Source: Ktedonospora formicarum (GTDB lineage Bacteria > Chloroflexota > Ktedonobacteria > Ktedonobacterales > Ktedonobacteraceae). Taken from it: a stretch of DNA of 64,000 nt. Position numbers and translations under genes: made by a program. This document shows, in pieces, positions 8,914 through 17,947 of the stretch. Below the pieces are notes generated by a model. That model worked only from the letters and a program-made list of their open reading frames with translations. It had not been told where the DNA came from and searched no databases. Location of the stretch: the NCBI RefSeq assembly GCF_016587355.1, contig NZ_BNJF01000004.1, positions 558,001 through 622,000 on the forward strand, written 5' to 3'. How positions within the stretch are numbered: the stretch's first letter is position 1; each line of letters starts with the position of its first letter.

Positions 8914-9283
8914 CTCCCAAACGCCTGACTCTGGCAACTCTCTTTGGCATTGCCTCCAGTCCTTGTTCTTATGCGGCAGTTGCCCTAGCTCGCTCTTTCA
9001 GGGGCCAGTTTTACAGCAGCCATAGTCTTCGAGCTTGCCTCAACAAATCTCGTGATTGAGTTTGGGATTCTTCTTTCGCCTCACACTCACGCCATGGCTA
9101 GTCGAGCAAGCGAAAGCGCAGGCTGAGAAGGGCACAAGAGGCCAGATGGAAGGGCACGCAAGTATAGATATGAGTGTTTCAGGAGGCTCAATCCGGCAAA
9201 AGCTATTGAGTCGCAAGGAAGTCACAAAAGAGAGATACCCCACGCATTCTCACGTTGGATATCTCTCTTCTAGTTAGGTGAGC
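8914..9283. other. Intergenic stretch with a weak reading frame
   Basis: A TTG-initiated frame at 9056-9277 (EQAKAQAEKGTRGQMEGHAS in its middle) has a plausible composition but no ribosome site and no recognised family. The end of this stretch forms a hairpin (AGAGAGATA ... TATCTCTCT, about 9229-9269) that could terminate transcription. Confidence 0.3.
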
Positions 9284-9718
9284 TTATGATGCGACGGTGA
9301 TGCTCTGTTTCATCCCAGCTTCATAATGACCTGGCAGATAACAGGCAAATTCTGGATGTGATCCAACGGTTGAGGAGGGGAAGGTATAATCCAACGTTTT
9401 TGTCTCACCGGGATTGATGTCGCCAGTTGTTGCCAGCGCCATCTTGTCCATATCCTCCATCGGCATGCCACTCATGCTGCCCTCTGATTTCGGCAGAATC
9501 ATAAATTCGTGAGTCGTCTTGCCAGTATTGGTGACCACGAAGTGATACGACTGCCCCCCAGTAAATGTAGTGAGAGGAACGCTTACTTTGAATTCAGAAA
9601 GGCTCACATCAACGTTTTTTGCATTGGGTGAGTCAGTTTTTCCACCTCCACTGCCACAGGCTGCTAGTAGGAGCATGAACACGGTCAAGAATATGCCGAA
9701 AATGGCTCGCTGTTTCAT
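9284..9718 (-). CDS. Cupredoxin-like copper-binding lipoprotein
   Basis: ATG 9718 with AAGGAGATG upstream gives a signal peptide ending in the lipobox LLAAC, so the mature protein should be lipid-anchored outside the membrane. A beta-rich domain of about 110 residues follows, with THEFMIL supplying one His and FACYLPGHYEAGM supplying Cys, His and Met. These four are the type-1 copper ligands of plastocyanin-like cupredoxins. A Met/Asp-rich segment (MSGMPMEDMDKM) could also hold copper. It is preceded by a C/G palindrome at 9777-9801 and lies beside csoR and the copper ATPase, pointing to extracellular copper capture or electron transfer under copper stress. Confidence 0.8.
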   Translation of the reverse strand: MKQRAIFGIFLTVFMLLLAACGSGGGKTDSPNAKNVDVSLSEFKVSVPLTTFTGGQSYHFVVTNTGKTTHEFMILPKSEGSMSGMPMEDMDKMALATTGDINPGETKTLDYTFPSSTVGSHPEFACYLPGHYEAGMKQSITVAS

Positions 9719-9776
9719 ATCAACATCTCCTTGTCTGAAGAGTATCTTCTTTCTATACAAAACAAGTATGTATCCC

Positions 9777-9801
9777 TACCCCTTCCCGTTGGGAAGGGGT
9801 A
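9777..9801. promoter_or_regulatory. CsoR-type operator upstream of the cupredoxin gene
   Basis: Perfect palindrome TACCCCTTCCC-GTT-GGGAAGGGGTA, 58 bp upstream of the cupredoxin start. CsoR proteins are known to bind C/G-tract palindromes of this type; assignment here rests on the linked csoR gene. Confidence 0.6.
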
Positions 9802-9893
9802 AAATGTGCTCAAAAAAGGCGACTCATCCTGCAACAGACATCCACCCGTATCACAGCGTCTCCTTCCACACGTCTGGCTGTGTGCTAGTAACA

Positions 9894-10166
9894 TCATAGG
9901 GAAACATCAATTCCCCGACAGCCTCTCGTCTTTCCACTGGCAATGCCTTCGGGAATGCACATTCGCAGGTGCGTTTCAATGAGTAGTACCTCCAACTTTT
10001 CGATGGCTTTGCGAATCGCATGAGTTTGATGCAGGATAGCAACACAATACTTGTTCTCATCAACCATTTTACGAATGCCACCCAGATGCCCCTCAATGTA
10101 TTTCAGTCGTTTGAGTTCAGCTTGTTTTTCTGCGCATGTGCTCTGCCCCTCGTTCTTATTTGCCAA
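9894..10166 (-). CDS. csoR: CsoR-family copper-sensing repressor
   Basis: The 90-aa product is an all-helical CsoR/RcnR-type repressor. The Cu(I) ligands are visible as Cys in NKYCVAILHQ and the His and Cys in ETHLRMCIP, the x-C-H-C arrangement of copper sensors. The conserved LKYIEGHLGGIRKM first helix is present. A TTG start at 10166 overlaps the end of the CopA gene (stop 10156-10158), implying translational coupling, although no ribosome site is seen and an internal start is possible. Copper binding should release it from the C/G palindromes at 9777, 12883 and 13095. Confidence 0.85.
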   Translation of the reverse strand: MANKNEGQSTCAEKQAELKRLKYIEGHLGGIRKMVDENKYCVAILHQTHAIRKAIEKLEVLLIETHLRMCIPEGIASGKTRGCRGIDVSL

Positions 10167-12852
10167 AGCGCCGTAAGCGCAACGAGTTACTGATGACGGT
10201 AACCGACGAGAGCGCCATCGCTGCCGCCGCAAAAATGGGGGCGTTTTCCTGAAGGAAAGGAATCAACGGTGAGAGAATCGCCGTTGGCACAAGAATAATG
10301 TTATAGGCAAAAGCCCAGAAGAGATTCTGTTTGATGGTACGCAGTGTTGCCCGGGACAGTGCCAGTGCTGTCGCAACGCTCTTCAGATTGCCTTTAACCA
10401 GGGTGATATCGGACGCTTCCATCGCAATATCAGTTCCAGTCCCCATCGCGATACCCGCATCCGCCTGCACCAGGGCTGGCGCGTCATTGATGCCGTCACC
10501 AGCAAACGCCACGACCATCCCTTGTGCCTGAAGCCGTTTGACCTGATTGGCCTTATCTTCAGGAAGCACTTCCGCCAAAATATGGGCTGGTGGTATCCCA
10601 ACCTGGGAGGCAATCGCCTGCGCTGTGCGTTGATTGTCACCAGTAATCATCCACACCTCAAGTCCCTGAGCTTGCAATTGCGCAATGGCCTCACGCGAAC
10701 CTACTTTGATCGTATCGGCCACGGCAACCAGACCGGTGATGCGATGATCAATGGCAATGAGCATAGCGGTTTTCCCCTGTTCCTCCAGCAGTTCCAGGCG
10801 CTCATGGAAGGCAATACACTCAAGGTGGTGCAAATGCATTAATCCACGGGTCCCGACCAGAACATGGCGCCCTTTGACCGTTGCTTCTAGACCACGTCCA
10901 GCCAGAGCCGTAAATGTGTCAGGTGACCCCTCCAGATTCAGCCCCCTGGTTCTGGCGCCTTCCACAATGGCGGCGGCAAGAGGGTGCTCCGAGCCCTGTT
11001 CAGCAAGAGCGACCAGGCGTAACATCTCATCTGTTTCTGTCTCAGACAGGGCAAAGACATCTGTGAGTTCGGGCTTCCCTTTGGTAATGGTCCCGGTTTT
11101 ATCAAGCAGTACCGCCTGCACGGCCTGAATGCGTTCCAGACTCTCCCCGCCTTTGATCAAAATGCCCTGTTCGGCTCCTTTCCCAGTTCCCACCATAATA
11201 GCCGTTGGTGTTGCCAGTCCTAGCGCACAAGGACAGGCGACGACCAGCACGGCGACCGCAGCCACAATGGCAGTAACCCAAGGATTGGTTGCAGCCACAG
11301 CACTCATGCTCATCTGGCTCATATCCATCGCACCCGATTGCGCTGGCGCAAAGCCCAGGTTTCCAGCGATAGACCAGCCAAGAAAGGTCAGCGCTGCGAC
11401 GACTAAGACGGCAGGTACAAAAACGCCAGAGATGGTATCAGCAAGCCGCTGAATAGGCGCTTTTGACCCCTGTGCTTGCTCAACCAGATGAATGATATTA
11501 GCCAATACGGTATCGGCTCCCACCTTGGTCGCCTGCATCCGCAACAGCCCTCGCTGGTTGATCGTGGCACCAATCAATGCATCGCCCTCGCTCTTCTCCA
11601 CCGGCAGACTTTCGCCGGTAATCATCGCCTCATCCACGGACGAACGACCGGAGAGAACCAGGCCATCAACAGGAATTTTCTCGCCAGGCCGCACAAGCAA
11701 TTCATCGCCCACACGAACCTGCTCAATGGGCAATTCTATTTCCCGCCCTGCTCGCATCACATGGGCTGTGCGAGCCTGAAGACCCATGAGTTTCTGAATG
11801 GCCTCATTGGTCTGTCCCTTTGCACGCGCCTCCAGGTACTTGCCCAGGAAGATCAGGGTGACGATTAACGCTGCCGTATCGTAAAAGGTGATTGCGCCAA
11901 CCGCCTGGGGAAAGAATGTTGCGACCACACTCAGGACGTACGCGGCAGTTGACCCAATCGAGATCAAGGTATCCATGTTCGCCCCAAAATGGCGTGCCGT
12001 CTTGAGGGCGGTACGATGAAACTCCCATCCCACGACAGCCCAGATAGGTGTCGTCAGGATAAGCAACAACACATTCTCCCCTGGAAAGCGGTTCATGAAG
12101 AACATGTTGAGCAGCACCACCGGCACAGAGAGCACAATACCCAGAATCAACAAGGTGCGTTTCCGTGCCAGTTCTGCCTGGCGACGCTGACGTTGGGTGT
12201 CCGCTGGAGATGGTGGTGGAGACGCTATGACTGATGGTACGTTGGCTGTCGGGATCTCGGAAACCGCCGGATCTGCCTCCTGGGACAGCCTCACAGGCAT
12301 AGGTGTTTGTGGGATTGCTTTATAGCCGAGAGCATCCACCTTCTGCACCATCGTTGTGACGTCTGTTTGCGCAGGATCATAGGTGACCGTTGCCTGCTCT
12401 GTCGCCAGATTGACGGACGCCTCTATCACGCCGGATACCTTTTTGAGTCCCTTCTCAATCCGCATCGCGCAGGACGCACACGTCATCCCCTCCACGGCAA
12501 AGAGCACCTGTGTCTCATCTGATTCAGGTGCTTGCTCTGGTGGCGAGAAGGGCTCATTGGGAGTCAGCGGTATCGCTTTATAGCCGATGGCATCGACTTT
12601 TTGGGCCATCTTTGTCACATCCGTCACAACGGGATCATAGCGAACGGTCGCCCGTTCTGTTGCCAGATTAACAGAGGCCTCCGTCACACCAGGCACCTTT
12701 TTGAGCCCCTTCTCGATCCGCATCGCGCAGGACGCACACGTCATCCCCTCCACGGCAAAGAGCGCATCACGTTGTTCCTGTCTCTCGTCAGCAATCGCTC
12801 CAACCGAGGCGGATCTGACGCTCTCAGCAGTATGCTGTGAATCTATCGTCAT
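10156..12852 (-). CDS. copA: Copper-exporting P1B-type ATPase (CopA)
   Basis: The 898-aa protein has two N-terminal heavy-metal domains, each with GMTCASC (first Cys pair at residues 39 and 42, second about 120). The membrane core follows, with ITGES, the transport motif CPCALGLATP, phosphorylation site DKTGTITKG, an HP dipeptide (SEHPLA) and GDGINDAP. These are the P1B-1 Cu(I) exporter signatures. A Met-rich loop (MDMSQMSMS) between helices may pass copper on the outer side. It is the first gene of a leftward csoR operon, with a CsoR-type palindrome 30 bp upstream. The duplicated metal domains share about 75 identical positions. Confidence 0.93.
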   Translation of the reverse strand: MTIDSQHTAESVRSASVGAIADERQEQRDALFAVEGMTCASCAMRIEKGLKKVPGVTEASVNLATERATVRYDPVVTDVTKMAQKVDAIGYKAIPLTPNEPFSPPEQAPESDETQVLFAVEGMTCASCAMRIEKGLKKVSGVIEASVNLATEQATVTYDPAQTDVTTMVQKVDALGYKAIPQTPMPVRLSQEADPAVSEIPTANVPSVIASPPPSPADTQRQRRQAELARKRTLLILGIVLSVPVVLLNMFFMNRFPGENVLLLILTTPIWAVVGWEFHRTALKTARHFGANMDTLISIGSTAAYVLSVVATFFPQAVGAITFYDTAALIVTLIFLGKYLEARAKGQTNEAIQKLMGLQARTAHVMRAGREIELPIEQVRVGDELLVRPGEKIPVDGLVLSGRSSVDEAMITGESLPVEKSEGDALIGATINQRGLLRMQATKVGADTVLANIIHLVEQAQGSKAPIQRLADTISGVFVPAVLVVAALTFLGWSIAGNLGFAPAQSGAMDMSQMSMSAVAATNPWVTAIVAAVAVLVVACPCALGLATPTAIMVGTGKGAEQGILIKGGESLERIQAVQAVLLDKTGTITKGKPELTDVFALSETETDEMLRLVALAEQGSEHPLAAAIVEGARTRGLNLEGSPDTFTALAGRGLEATVKGRHVLVGTRGLMHLHHLECIAFHERLELLEEQGKTAMLIAIDHRITGLVAVADTIKVGSREAIAQLQAQGLEVWMITGDNQRTAQAIASQVGIPPAHILAEVLPEDKANQVKRLQAQGMVVAFAGDGINDAPALVQADAGIAMGTGTDIAMEASDITLVKGNLKSVATALALSRATLRTIKQNLFWAFAYNIILVPTAILSPLIPFLQENAPIFAAAAMALSSVTVISNSLRLRRFGK

Positions 12853-12882
12853 AACTCAATCCTTTGTTGTGTTTCATAACCC

Positions 12883-12903
12883 ATACCCCCTCGGTGGGGG
12901 TAT
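12883..12903. promoter_or_regulatory. CsoR-type operator upstream of copA
   Basis: ATACCCCCTCGGTGGGGGTAT, a near-perfect C/G palindrome, is centred about 40 bp before the copA start. Confidence 0.6.
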
Positions 12904-13094
12904 AACTACTATAGGGTGCCATCCCTTGTTTTGTCAAGCCTGCAACTGACATCTCCTCATCACTCGATAAGATCGCTAATGCCAACATCACCAGATGCCG
13001 AAACAAGTGGCCTTGTCACGCAGAGGACCGTTCGCCCTCTTCCAGCTCACACCCATTACTCCCTCTTGTGTTTTTGGCGAGCAGATGGTATAGT

Positions 13095-13200
13095 CCCCTC
13101 TATACCCACCCCCGAGGGGTATGGGTATAGAGGGGGAGGAGCACCCCTTGCGTCCTTCCCACTTTTTGTTTTGTTGCAACCCCTATCCCCGGGGTGTGGG
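13095..13200. promoter_or_regulatory. Two C/G-rich palindromes upstream of the YHS gene
   Basis: CCCCTCTATACCCA (13095-13108) is inverted perfectly at 13122-13135, around a second nested C5/G4 pairing. A further CCCTATCCCC-GGGGTGTGGG lies at 13181-13200, 40 bp before the YHS start. Both resemble the sites in front of copA and the cupredoxin gene, so the YHS gene is likely copper-induced. One of them may be a transcript hairpin rather than an operator. Confidence 0.5.
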
Positions 13201-13240
13201 ATATGTATGCTTCACAATGGTGAAGAAGGAGATAAACCGA

Positions 13241-13453
13241 ATGGCAAATGCGATTGATCCAGTGTGTGGTATGACCGTTGATACTACAAGTACCACCTTG
13301 ACAGCCGAGTTTCAGGGAGAAACCTTCTATTTCTGTGCGCCTGGATGCAAGAAAGCCTTTGAGAAAGATCCAACAAGCTATCTCCAGCAAGAGCCACAGG
13401 AATCACAGGAGCAAGCATCCTCCTGCTCTTGTTGTCACCCACAACAGGTGTAA
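13241..13453 (+). CDS. Small YHS-domain metal-binding protein
   Basis: ATG 13241 follows AGAAGGAG at normal spacing and gives 70 aa. The YHS core is clear: DPVCGMTVD near the N-terminus and FQGETFYFCAPGCKKAFEKD after it, with Cys residues typical of metal contacts. The tail adds a Cys cluster (SSCSCCHPQQ). YHS domains occur as copper-binding modules in or near copper ATPases. This one is divergently placed from copA behind similar palindromes, so a soluble copper carrier or buffer is likely. Confidence 0.8.
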   Translation: MANAIDPVCGMTVDTTSTTLTAEFQGETFYFCAPGCKKAFEKDPTSYLQQEPQESQEQASSCSCCHPQQV

Positions 13454-13539
13454 CGCCTAAGCAGAGTAGAGCACCTCTCACTCAGGAATGTTCTCATCAT
13501 CGTCCATCTGCCTGGCGGGCTGTCTCCTGTTGCCAGGAA

Positions 13540-13821
13540 GAGTTCGCCAGCAGCAGAACGTTGCTATGGGCAACATCAGAAGAAAGCCAGCAAGAAGGCC
13601 CATGGCATTCCGCAATCTGCGATGGCTTCTTCGTGCGTAAGAAAGAGGTGGTCATTGTGGGGCGGAGATACGCTGCTGGAAAATGTACTCTTCTTGAGGC
13701 ACGATGGCGCCACGACGCCAGACGAACCATGTTAATGCATCGATGGCGAATCATCCATGCCTGGCAGAGGTTGTCACGCCGTCTCGAAAACCATGCCACA
13801 CAACGGCCCCTGTTCACCTGA
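13540..13821 (+). pseudogene. Decayed thioredoxin reductase fragment
   Basis: The frame reads ATSEESQQEGPWHSAICDGF then FVRKKEVVIVG, then MLMHRWRIIHAWQRLSRRLE. This follows the order of a thioredoxin reductase around its redox centre (CATCDGFF), NADPH motif (VVVVGGGDSA) and IHRRD motif. The first active-site Cys is replaced and the glycine motif is broken. Both flanking parts of the gene are missing, so it is a relic of about 90 codons in the copper island. Confidence 0.5.
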
Positions 13822-14169
13822 GCAATCGTGGCAATTCAGAGGATGACCCCATGAAAGAGCCTCCATAAAGACGCGAGAGGAACGCACACGCGCTACCAAT
13901 GCGCCAAGCAATTACTGCTACCAGTACTGAGGCCCGCAACCCTCGACGTCGAACGCTGGTTTTCAAGCCAGGAATGCGTAGCGCCGGATGCAATGAGGAA
14001 AAACATGGTATAGAAGTACTGATGGAACAAGAGGGGGGAAACACATACCTGATGGTCCACCTAGAACCGTCGCCCATGCGTGCTTGGCTCCCACCTCCCT
14101 TGTCCCCTTCCCCCCCTCATGCTATACTAAAATCTCTACCACAGGCAGGAGAGGAGGAAGGAAGAGATT

Positions 14170-14448
14170 ATGCAGAAAAACAAGCAACATGTGCTCAAAA
14201 ATTTGGACACGATCAGCGAATACATGACTCATGCCGAGCACTTGGTTGAAGAAGATGCCTATTGTATGGATATTCTGAAGCAGACCTTTGCTGCCCGCCA
14301 GGCCATTGATGCCCTGGAACAACACTTACTCGAAGGGCATCTGCAACATTGTGTGCCAGAAGGGATGAAACAGGGCAGGAGCAAGGAAGTCATTGACGAA
14401 TTGCTGCAGCTCTATAGCATGGTGGGCAATCGCCAAGCTGGACAGTGA
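14170..14448 (+). CDS. CsoR/RcnR-family metal-sensing repressor
   Basis: The 92-aa helical protein follows a strong AGGAGGAAGGAAG ribosome site. The family pattern is visible: Cys in DAYCMDILKQ, then His and Cys in EGHLQHCVPEG, the same C-H-C set as the csoR at 9894. It lacks the first-helix Gly pair of that protein (LDTISEYMTHAEHLV instead). Metal specificity cannot be read from the sequence; copper is most likely given the neighbours. A pyrimidine-rich patch (CCCCTTCCCCCC) just upstream may be part of its own operator. It precedes a two-component pair transcribed the same way. Confidence 0.75.
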   Translation: MQKNKQHVLKNLDTISEYMTHAEHLVEEDAYCMDILKQTFAARQAIDALEQHLLEGHLQHCVPEGMKQGRSKEVIDELLQLYSMVGNRQAGQ

Positions 14449-15033
14449 AGCGCTGTCCAGTTCATCCCTTTCTGGCGCCCCTACCGCCGATCGTTCTCGA
14501 ACGCGCACAATTTTTCCTGAGTAACGCCGCTTCCCTCATACACGGTCGTCTTGTTTGTACCTTGCTCCTTCACCTTTCCTCCTCACAGCCAAAGACCAGT
14601 TATTCCTCGTAGAGAAGGGAAGCACTTCCTCACCGCGCATTGCTCCTTTCTCCTCACGAAACGCGACGAGGTGTCCCGCGACTGAATAGGCGTTCAAGCG
14701 ATGCGTGTTCGATCACTCCGCAGCAATTGTGCCTGTTGGAATTCTCGTCCGCGTACACACAAGCACGTGCAGGTTGCGCAGCAGCAGAGAGCAGACGAGC
14801 ATGCCAACGGCTAAAACAAGCGTTGCTTAGAGCATCGGGGAATAGGAGCAAAAGGCCTTGAGTGTATGGCTCCCACGATCACAAGAAGAATCCTCCTTCT
14901 TTGGCTGATCAGTCTGTGCGATGATGAACGGGGCGTGGGCTGCTTGTTGGGTATTCTTGGCAGCGAGGAGCCGATGTTGTTCACATGATGTTCATCAAAA
15001 GATGCTACGATGGATCCACGAGGGGGCCGATAC
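14449..15033. other. Intergenic stretch, promoter region of the two-component pair
   Basis: No coding sequence is supported here. The stretch separates the metal repressor from the response regulator and presumably carries that operon's promoter. Short frames in it have poor composition. Confidence 0.4.
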
Positions 15034-15735
15034 ATGAACAAACATGTACATATTCTCATCATTGAAGATGATCCTGATATTTGTGAATTGATCACGCTCT
15101 ACGCAGAAAAAAGCGGATATAACGTGAGCATTGCCCGCACTGGCATGAGCGGACTGGAACTGTTCTATGCCACCCATCCTGATCTTGTGCTTCTCGATAT
15201 TATGCTACCTGAAATGGATGGTTGGGAGGTATGCAAGGATATACGGAGGGATGAGACCACACCTGTGATCATGTTAACGGGGAAAGGCGAAAACGGCGAT
15301 AAGCTCAAAGGCTTTGACCTGAGGGCAGATGATTACCTGGTGAAACCTTTTGATCCCAATGAACTGATGGCAAGGATCAAAGCGGTCCTGCGGCGCGCCA
15401 ATCCGATGCTTGTAGTAACTGAAGCCATTCAGCTTCCTTTGCTCAAGATTGATGTGCAGCAATACAAGGTTACCTATGCAACTCAGGAGATCGTGTTCCC
15501 GCCCAGGGAATTGGAATTGCTCTATTTTCTCGCCTCCCATGCCAATCGTGTATTCACCCGGCAGCAACTGGTGGATCACCTCTGGGGGTGGGATTTTGAG
15601 GGAGATCCGAGAACCGTCGATGTCCATATTAAAAGAATACGAGAAAAATTGGGAGCGGACAACCTGTATTGGCGGGTCAAAACCATACGAGGTGTTGGTT
15701 ATAAATTTGAGGTAGACCACCCATGTTGCACATAA
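15034..15735 (+). CDS. OmpR-family response regulator
   Basis: ATG 15034 follows GAGGGGG and gives 233 aa. The receiver domain has the acidic pair (IIEDDPD), phospho-acceptor Asp in LVLLDIMLPEMDG, and the conserved Thr and Lys (MLTGKG, LVKPFDPNEL). The C-terminal winged helix shows VFPPRELELLYFLASHANRV and the recognition region RTVDVHIKRIREKLG. It should bind DNA when phosphorylated by the kinase whose start overlaps its end. Targets are unknown; the membrane genes from 16932 are candidates. Confidence 0.92.
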   Translation: MNKHVHILIIEDDPDICELITLYAEKSGYNVSIARTGMSGLELFYATHPDLVLLDIMLPEMDGWEVCKDIRRDETTPVIMLTGKGENGDKLKGFDLRADDYLVKPFDPNELMARIKAVLRRANPMLVVTEAIQLPLLKIDVQQYKVTYATQEIVFPPRELELLYFLASHANRVFTRQQLVDHLWGWDFEGDPRTVDVHIKRIREKLGADNLYWRVKTIRGVGYKFEVDHPCCT

Positions 15736-16802
15736 AAAGTTTTTTTCTGAAGCTGTTTCTCACGAGTATCGCTGTATTACTGATATCCCATTTCATACTT
15801 GCTCTTGCCTCTTACATTTTGTTCCAGACAACACTCGCAACGATGCATCTTCATTCAGACCTCTCCCAAATAGCGGGCTTATTTGCTCTGGCTTCTCTGC
15901 TTTCTCTGACCATGACTGGTGGCGTTGTGTACTATCTTTCGCAACGGATGACTGCCCCACTGCGGGAAATGAAGCAGGTGGCACTCCGTATCGCTCAAGG
16001 AGACTTTGATCAACGTGTCACCATCAAGACACATGATGAGCTGGGAGCATTAGGGGAGACGTTCAATTATATGGTCCAGGAGTTGGGCAGTACGGATCAG
16101 TTGAGAAGGGATTTTGTGGCCAATGTTTCCCACGATTTACGTTCCCCGCTGACCTCGCTTCACGGCTTCGTTACAGCGTTTCTCGATGATGCGATCCCCA
16201 ATGAACGAAAGCGCTCTTCGCTTATGGTAATGCAAGAGCAAACCGAGCGCATGATCAAGTTAGTCAACGATCTTCTCGATATGGCCCGAATAGAAGCGGG
16301 ACAGTTGGAAATCCACTCCGTTCGCTTCAATGTGTCGGAGCTGGTTCGTCAGGTCGTGGCTCGCATGGAACCTGCCTGGGTGAAAAAACAGGTTACGGTG
16401 GACATCCTCTCTGACGAAGCCCAAGATATCTACGTCTACGCAGATCCAGATCGGATTGATCAAGTGATCGTCAATTTGCTGCACAATGCCATTCAATTCT
16501 CCTCACCCCAGAGTTCAGTCGACGTGATCGTGCAAACACGCGCACAGGCGGTGATTGCTATTCGCGATCACGGACCAGGAATCAGGCAAGAGGAGATGGC
16601 CTCTATCTGGGAACGATTTTATAAAGCAGATAGAGCCCGAACCCAAAGGGCTGGTACAGGGTTGGGCTTGTCCATTGTGAAGCACATCCTCGATCTCCAT
16701 CACAGTCCCATTGACGTGAAGAGTGAGGTAGAGAATGGGACAATCTTTACGTTTACTCTCCCTCTCGCTCCCGACAGGATAAAGACACCTGACAGACCAT
16801 GA
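15723..16802 (+). CDS. Sensor histidine kinase with HAMP domain
   Basis: The start overlaps the regulator gene by 13 bases, so the pair is translationally coupled. Of 359 aa, two membrane helices (SIAVLLISHFILALASYILF and LFALASLLSLTMTGGVVYYL) are separated by about 20 residues, so the outside sensor loop is tiny. HAMP follows (RMTAPLREMKQVALRIAQGD), then the phospho-His box VSHDLRSPLTSLHGF, N box NLLHNAIQFS, DHGPGI and GTGLGLSIVKH. The short loop suggests sensing within the membrane or through a partner. Confidence 0.92.
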   Translation: MLHIKSFFLKLFLTSIAVLLISHFILALASYILFQTTLATMHLHSDLSQIAGLFALASLLSLTMTGGVVYYLSQRMTAPLREMKQVALRIAQGDFDQRVTIKTHDELGALGETFNYMVQELGSTDQLRRDFVANVSHDLRSPLTSLHGFVTAFLDDAIPNERKRSSLMVMQEQTERMIKLVNDLLDMARIEAGQLEIHSVRFNVSELVRQVVARMEPAWVKKQVTVDILSDEAQDIYVYADPDRIDQVIVNLLHNAIQFSSPQSSVDVIVQTRAQAVIAIRDHGPGIRQEEMASIWERFYKADRARTQRAGTGLGLSIVKHILDLHHSPIDVKSEVENGTIFTFTLPLAPDRIKTPDRP

Positions 16803-16931
16803 GATTCCGTTCATCTTCTGTCCATAAACCATTGCTATACTCAATGTCGTACGGAGAGATCGGCCCTCTCCAAGAGGAGAATCTCTCACTGAAAAATTTT
16901 GTAGACACCACATGACAGAGGAGCAAAACCC

Positions 16932-17168
16932 ATGGCAGACATCCATCCTGACCCTCACGCCAACAGTCCCATTGGCGATACCCCCCGGAGGAAACCCGAT
17001 CACGGATCGACCACTGGCGCCCCACGCTGGGTGAAAGTGTTTGTGATCATTGTCATCATCTTGGTCGTGCTGTTTGTGATCCTGCATCTCACCGGCAATG
17101 GCTTTGGCAACCACATGCATATGTCGATCAACATACCGATCAGCACCCACGGAGGACTTCCGCTATGA
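16932..17168 (+). CDS. Small single-helix membrane protein, unknown function
   Basis: ATG 16932 follows AGAGGAG and gives 78 aa: a His/Pro/Asp-rich hydrophilic N-terminus, one helix (VFVIIVIILVVLFVILHL) and a short tail with GNHMHMSINIPIS. The His/Met tail could contact a metal, but this is speculative. Its stop overlaps the start of the next gene (ATGA), so the two are probably made together. No family is recognised. Confidence 0.65.
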   Translation: MADIHPDPHANSPIGDTPRRKPDHGSTTGAPRWVKVFVIIVIILVVLFVILHLTGNGFGNHMHMSINIPISTHGGLPL

Positions 17169-17806
17169 TCATGGCCCCTGGCCTCCGCAAGTTCGCGCTC
17201 ACCGCGCATGTCACGTGCTCGATTGGCTGGTTCGGAGCAGTTGCCGCCTTCCAGGCGCTTGCTATCGCTGGCCTGATCAGCCAGGATCGAGAGATGGTAC
17301 GAGCCACCTCGCTCACGATGGAAGTGACCACCTGGTTCGTCATCGTCCCCTTCGCCTTCGCTTCGTTGCTCAGTGGGATTGTTTCATCGCTGGGCACGAA
17401 GTGGGGCTTAATTCAGTACTATTGGGTTCTGGTCAAACTCCTGATCACCATTGTTGCCACCATCATCTTGCTGGTACATACGCAACCCATTGATCTGCTG
17501 GCAGAGGTCGCAGTCAAGACGACTGCGTTCAGCGCTGATTTCCGCAGGGAGCAAATCCAAATGGTGGTTGCCTCCAGCGCTGCCCTGATCGTACTGCTCG
17601 TCCTCACAACACTCTCAGTGTATAAACCACGGGGCATGACTCGGTACGGGCTACATCAGCTGCGCGAACAGCGCCAAGAGGTCGCAACTGTAGGCGCAGC
17701 GATGAGCAAACTACACGAGATAGTGCAGCCACCCGAAGGCAGCAAGATCCAGCCAACAAACTTCACAGAAGACGATCTGGTCACCCCAAAGGAGGCCCTG
17801 CAGTGA
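17165..17806 (+). CDS. Four-helix integral membrane protein, DUF2269-like
   Basis: The 213-aa product has about four membrane helices: HVTCSIGWFGAVAAFQALAI, FVIVPFAFASLLSGIVSSLG, VLVKLLITIVATIILLVH and VVASSAALIVLLVLTTLSVY. The His near the start of helix 1 and the layout resemble DUF2269 and CopD-like membrane proteins. The ~50-residue tail is cytosolic. Translation overlaps the small membrane gene upstream. With copper genes nearby a link to metal or redox handling is possible, but nothing in the sequence proves it. Confidence 0.6.
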   Translation: MIMAPGLRKFALTAHVTCSIGWFGAVAAFQALAIAGLISQDREMVRATSLTMEVTTWFVIVPFAFASLLSGIVSSLGTKWGLIQYYWVLVKLLITIVATIILLVHTQPIDLLAEVAVKTTAFSADFRREQIQMVVASSAALIVLLVLTTLSVYKPRGMTRYGLHQLREQRQEVATVGAAMSKLHEIVQPPEGSKIQPTNFTEDDLVTPKEALQ

Positions 17807-17947
17807 TCATCCATCCCGTATGCCCGGCAGTTTCCTCCGTCCCTGGCGCACTGCATACTAGGGACATGCAACCTGCTCATAAAAATGTATTGTTGCAAGC
17901 ACATATCGAACGATGGCTTGTGTGCCTCGACAAAGGAAGGAACGAGC

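Noticed and set aside
9056..9277. A 73-codon TTG-led gene
   Set aside because: No ribosome site, no family and next to mobile-element debris; kept only as a note in the intergenic entry.
13100..13135. Rho-independent terminator
   Set aside because: The stem is C/G-rich but has no T-run and lies upstream of a gene start beside similar palindromes in front of other copper genes.
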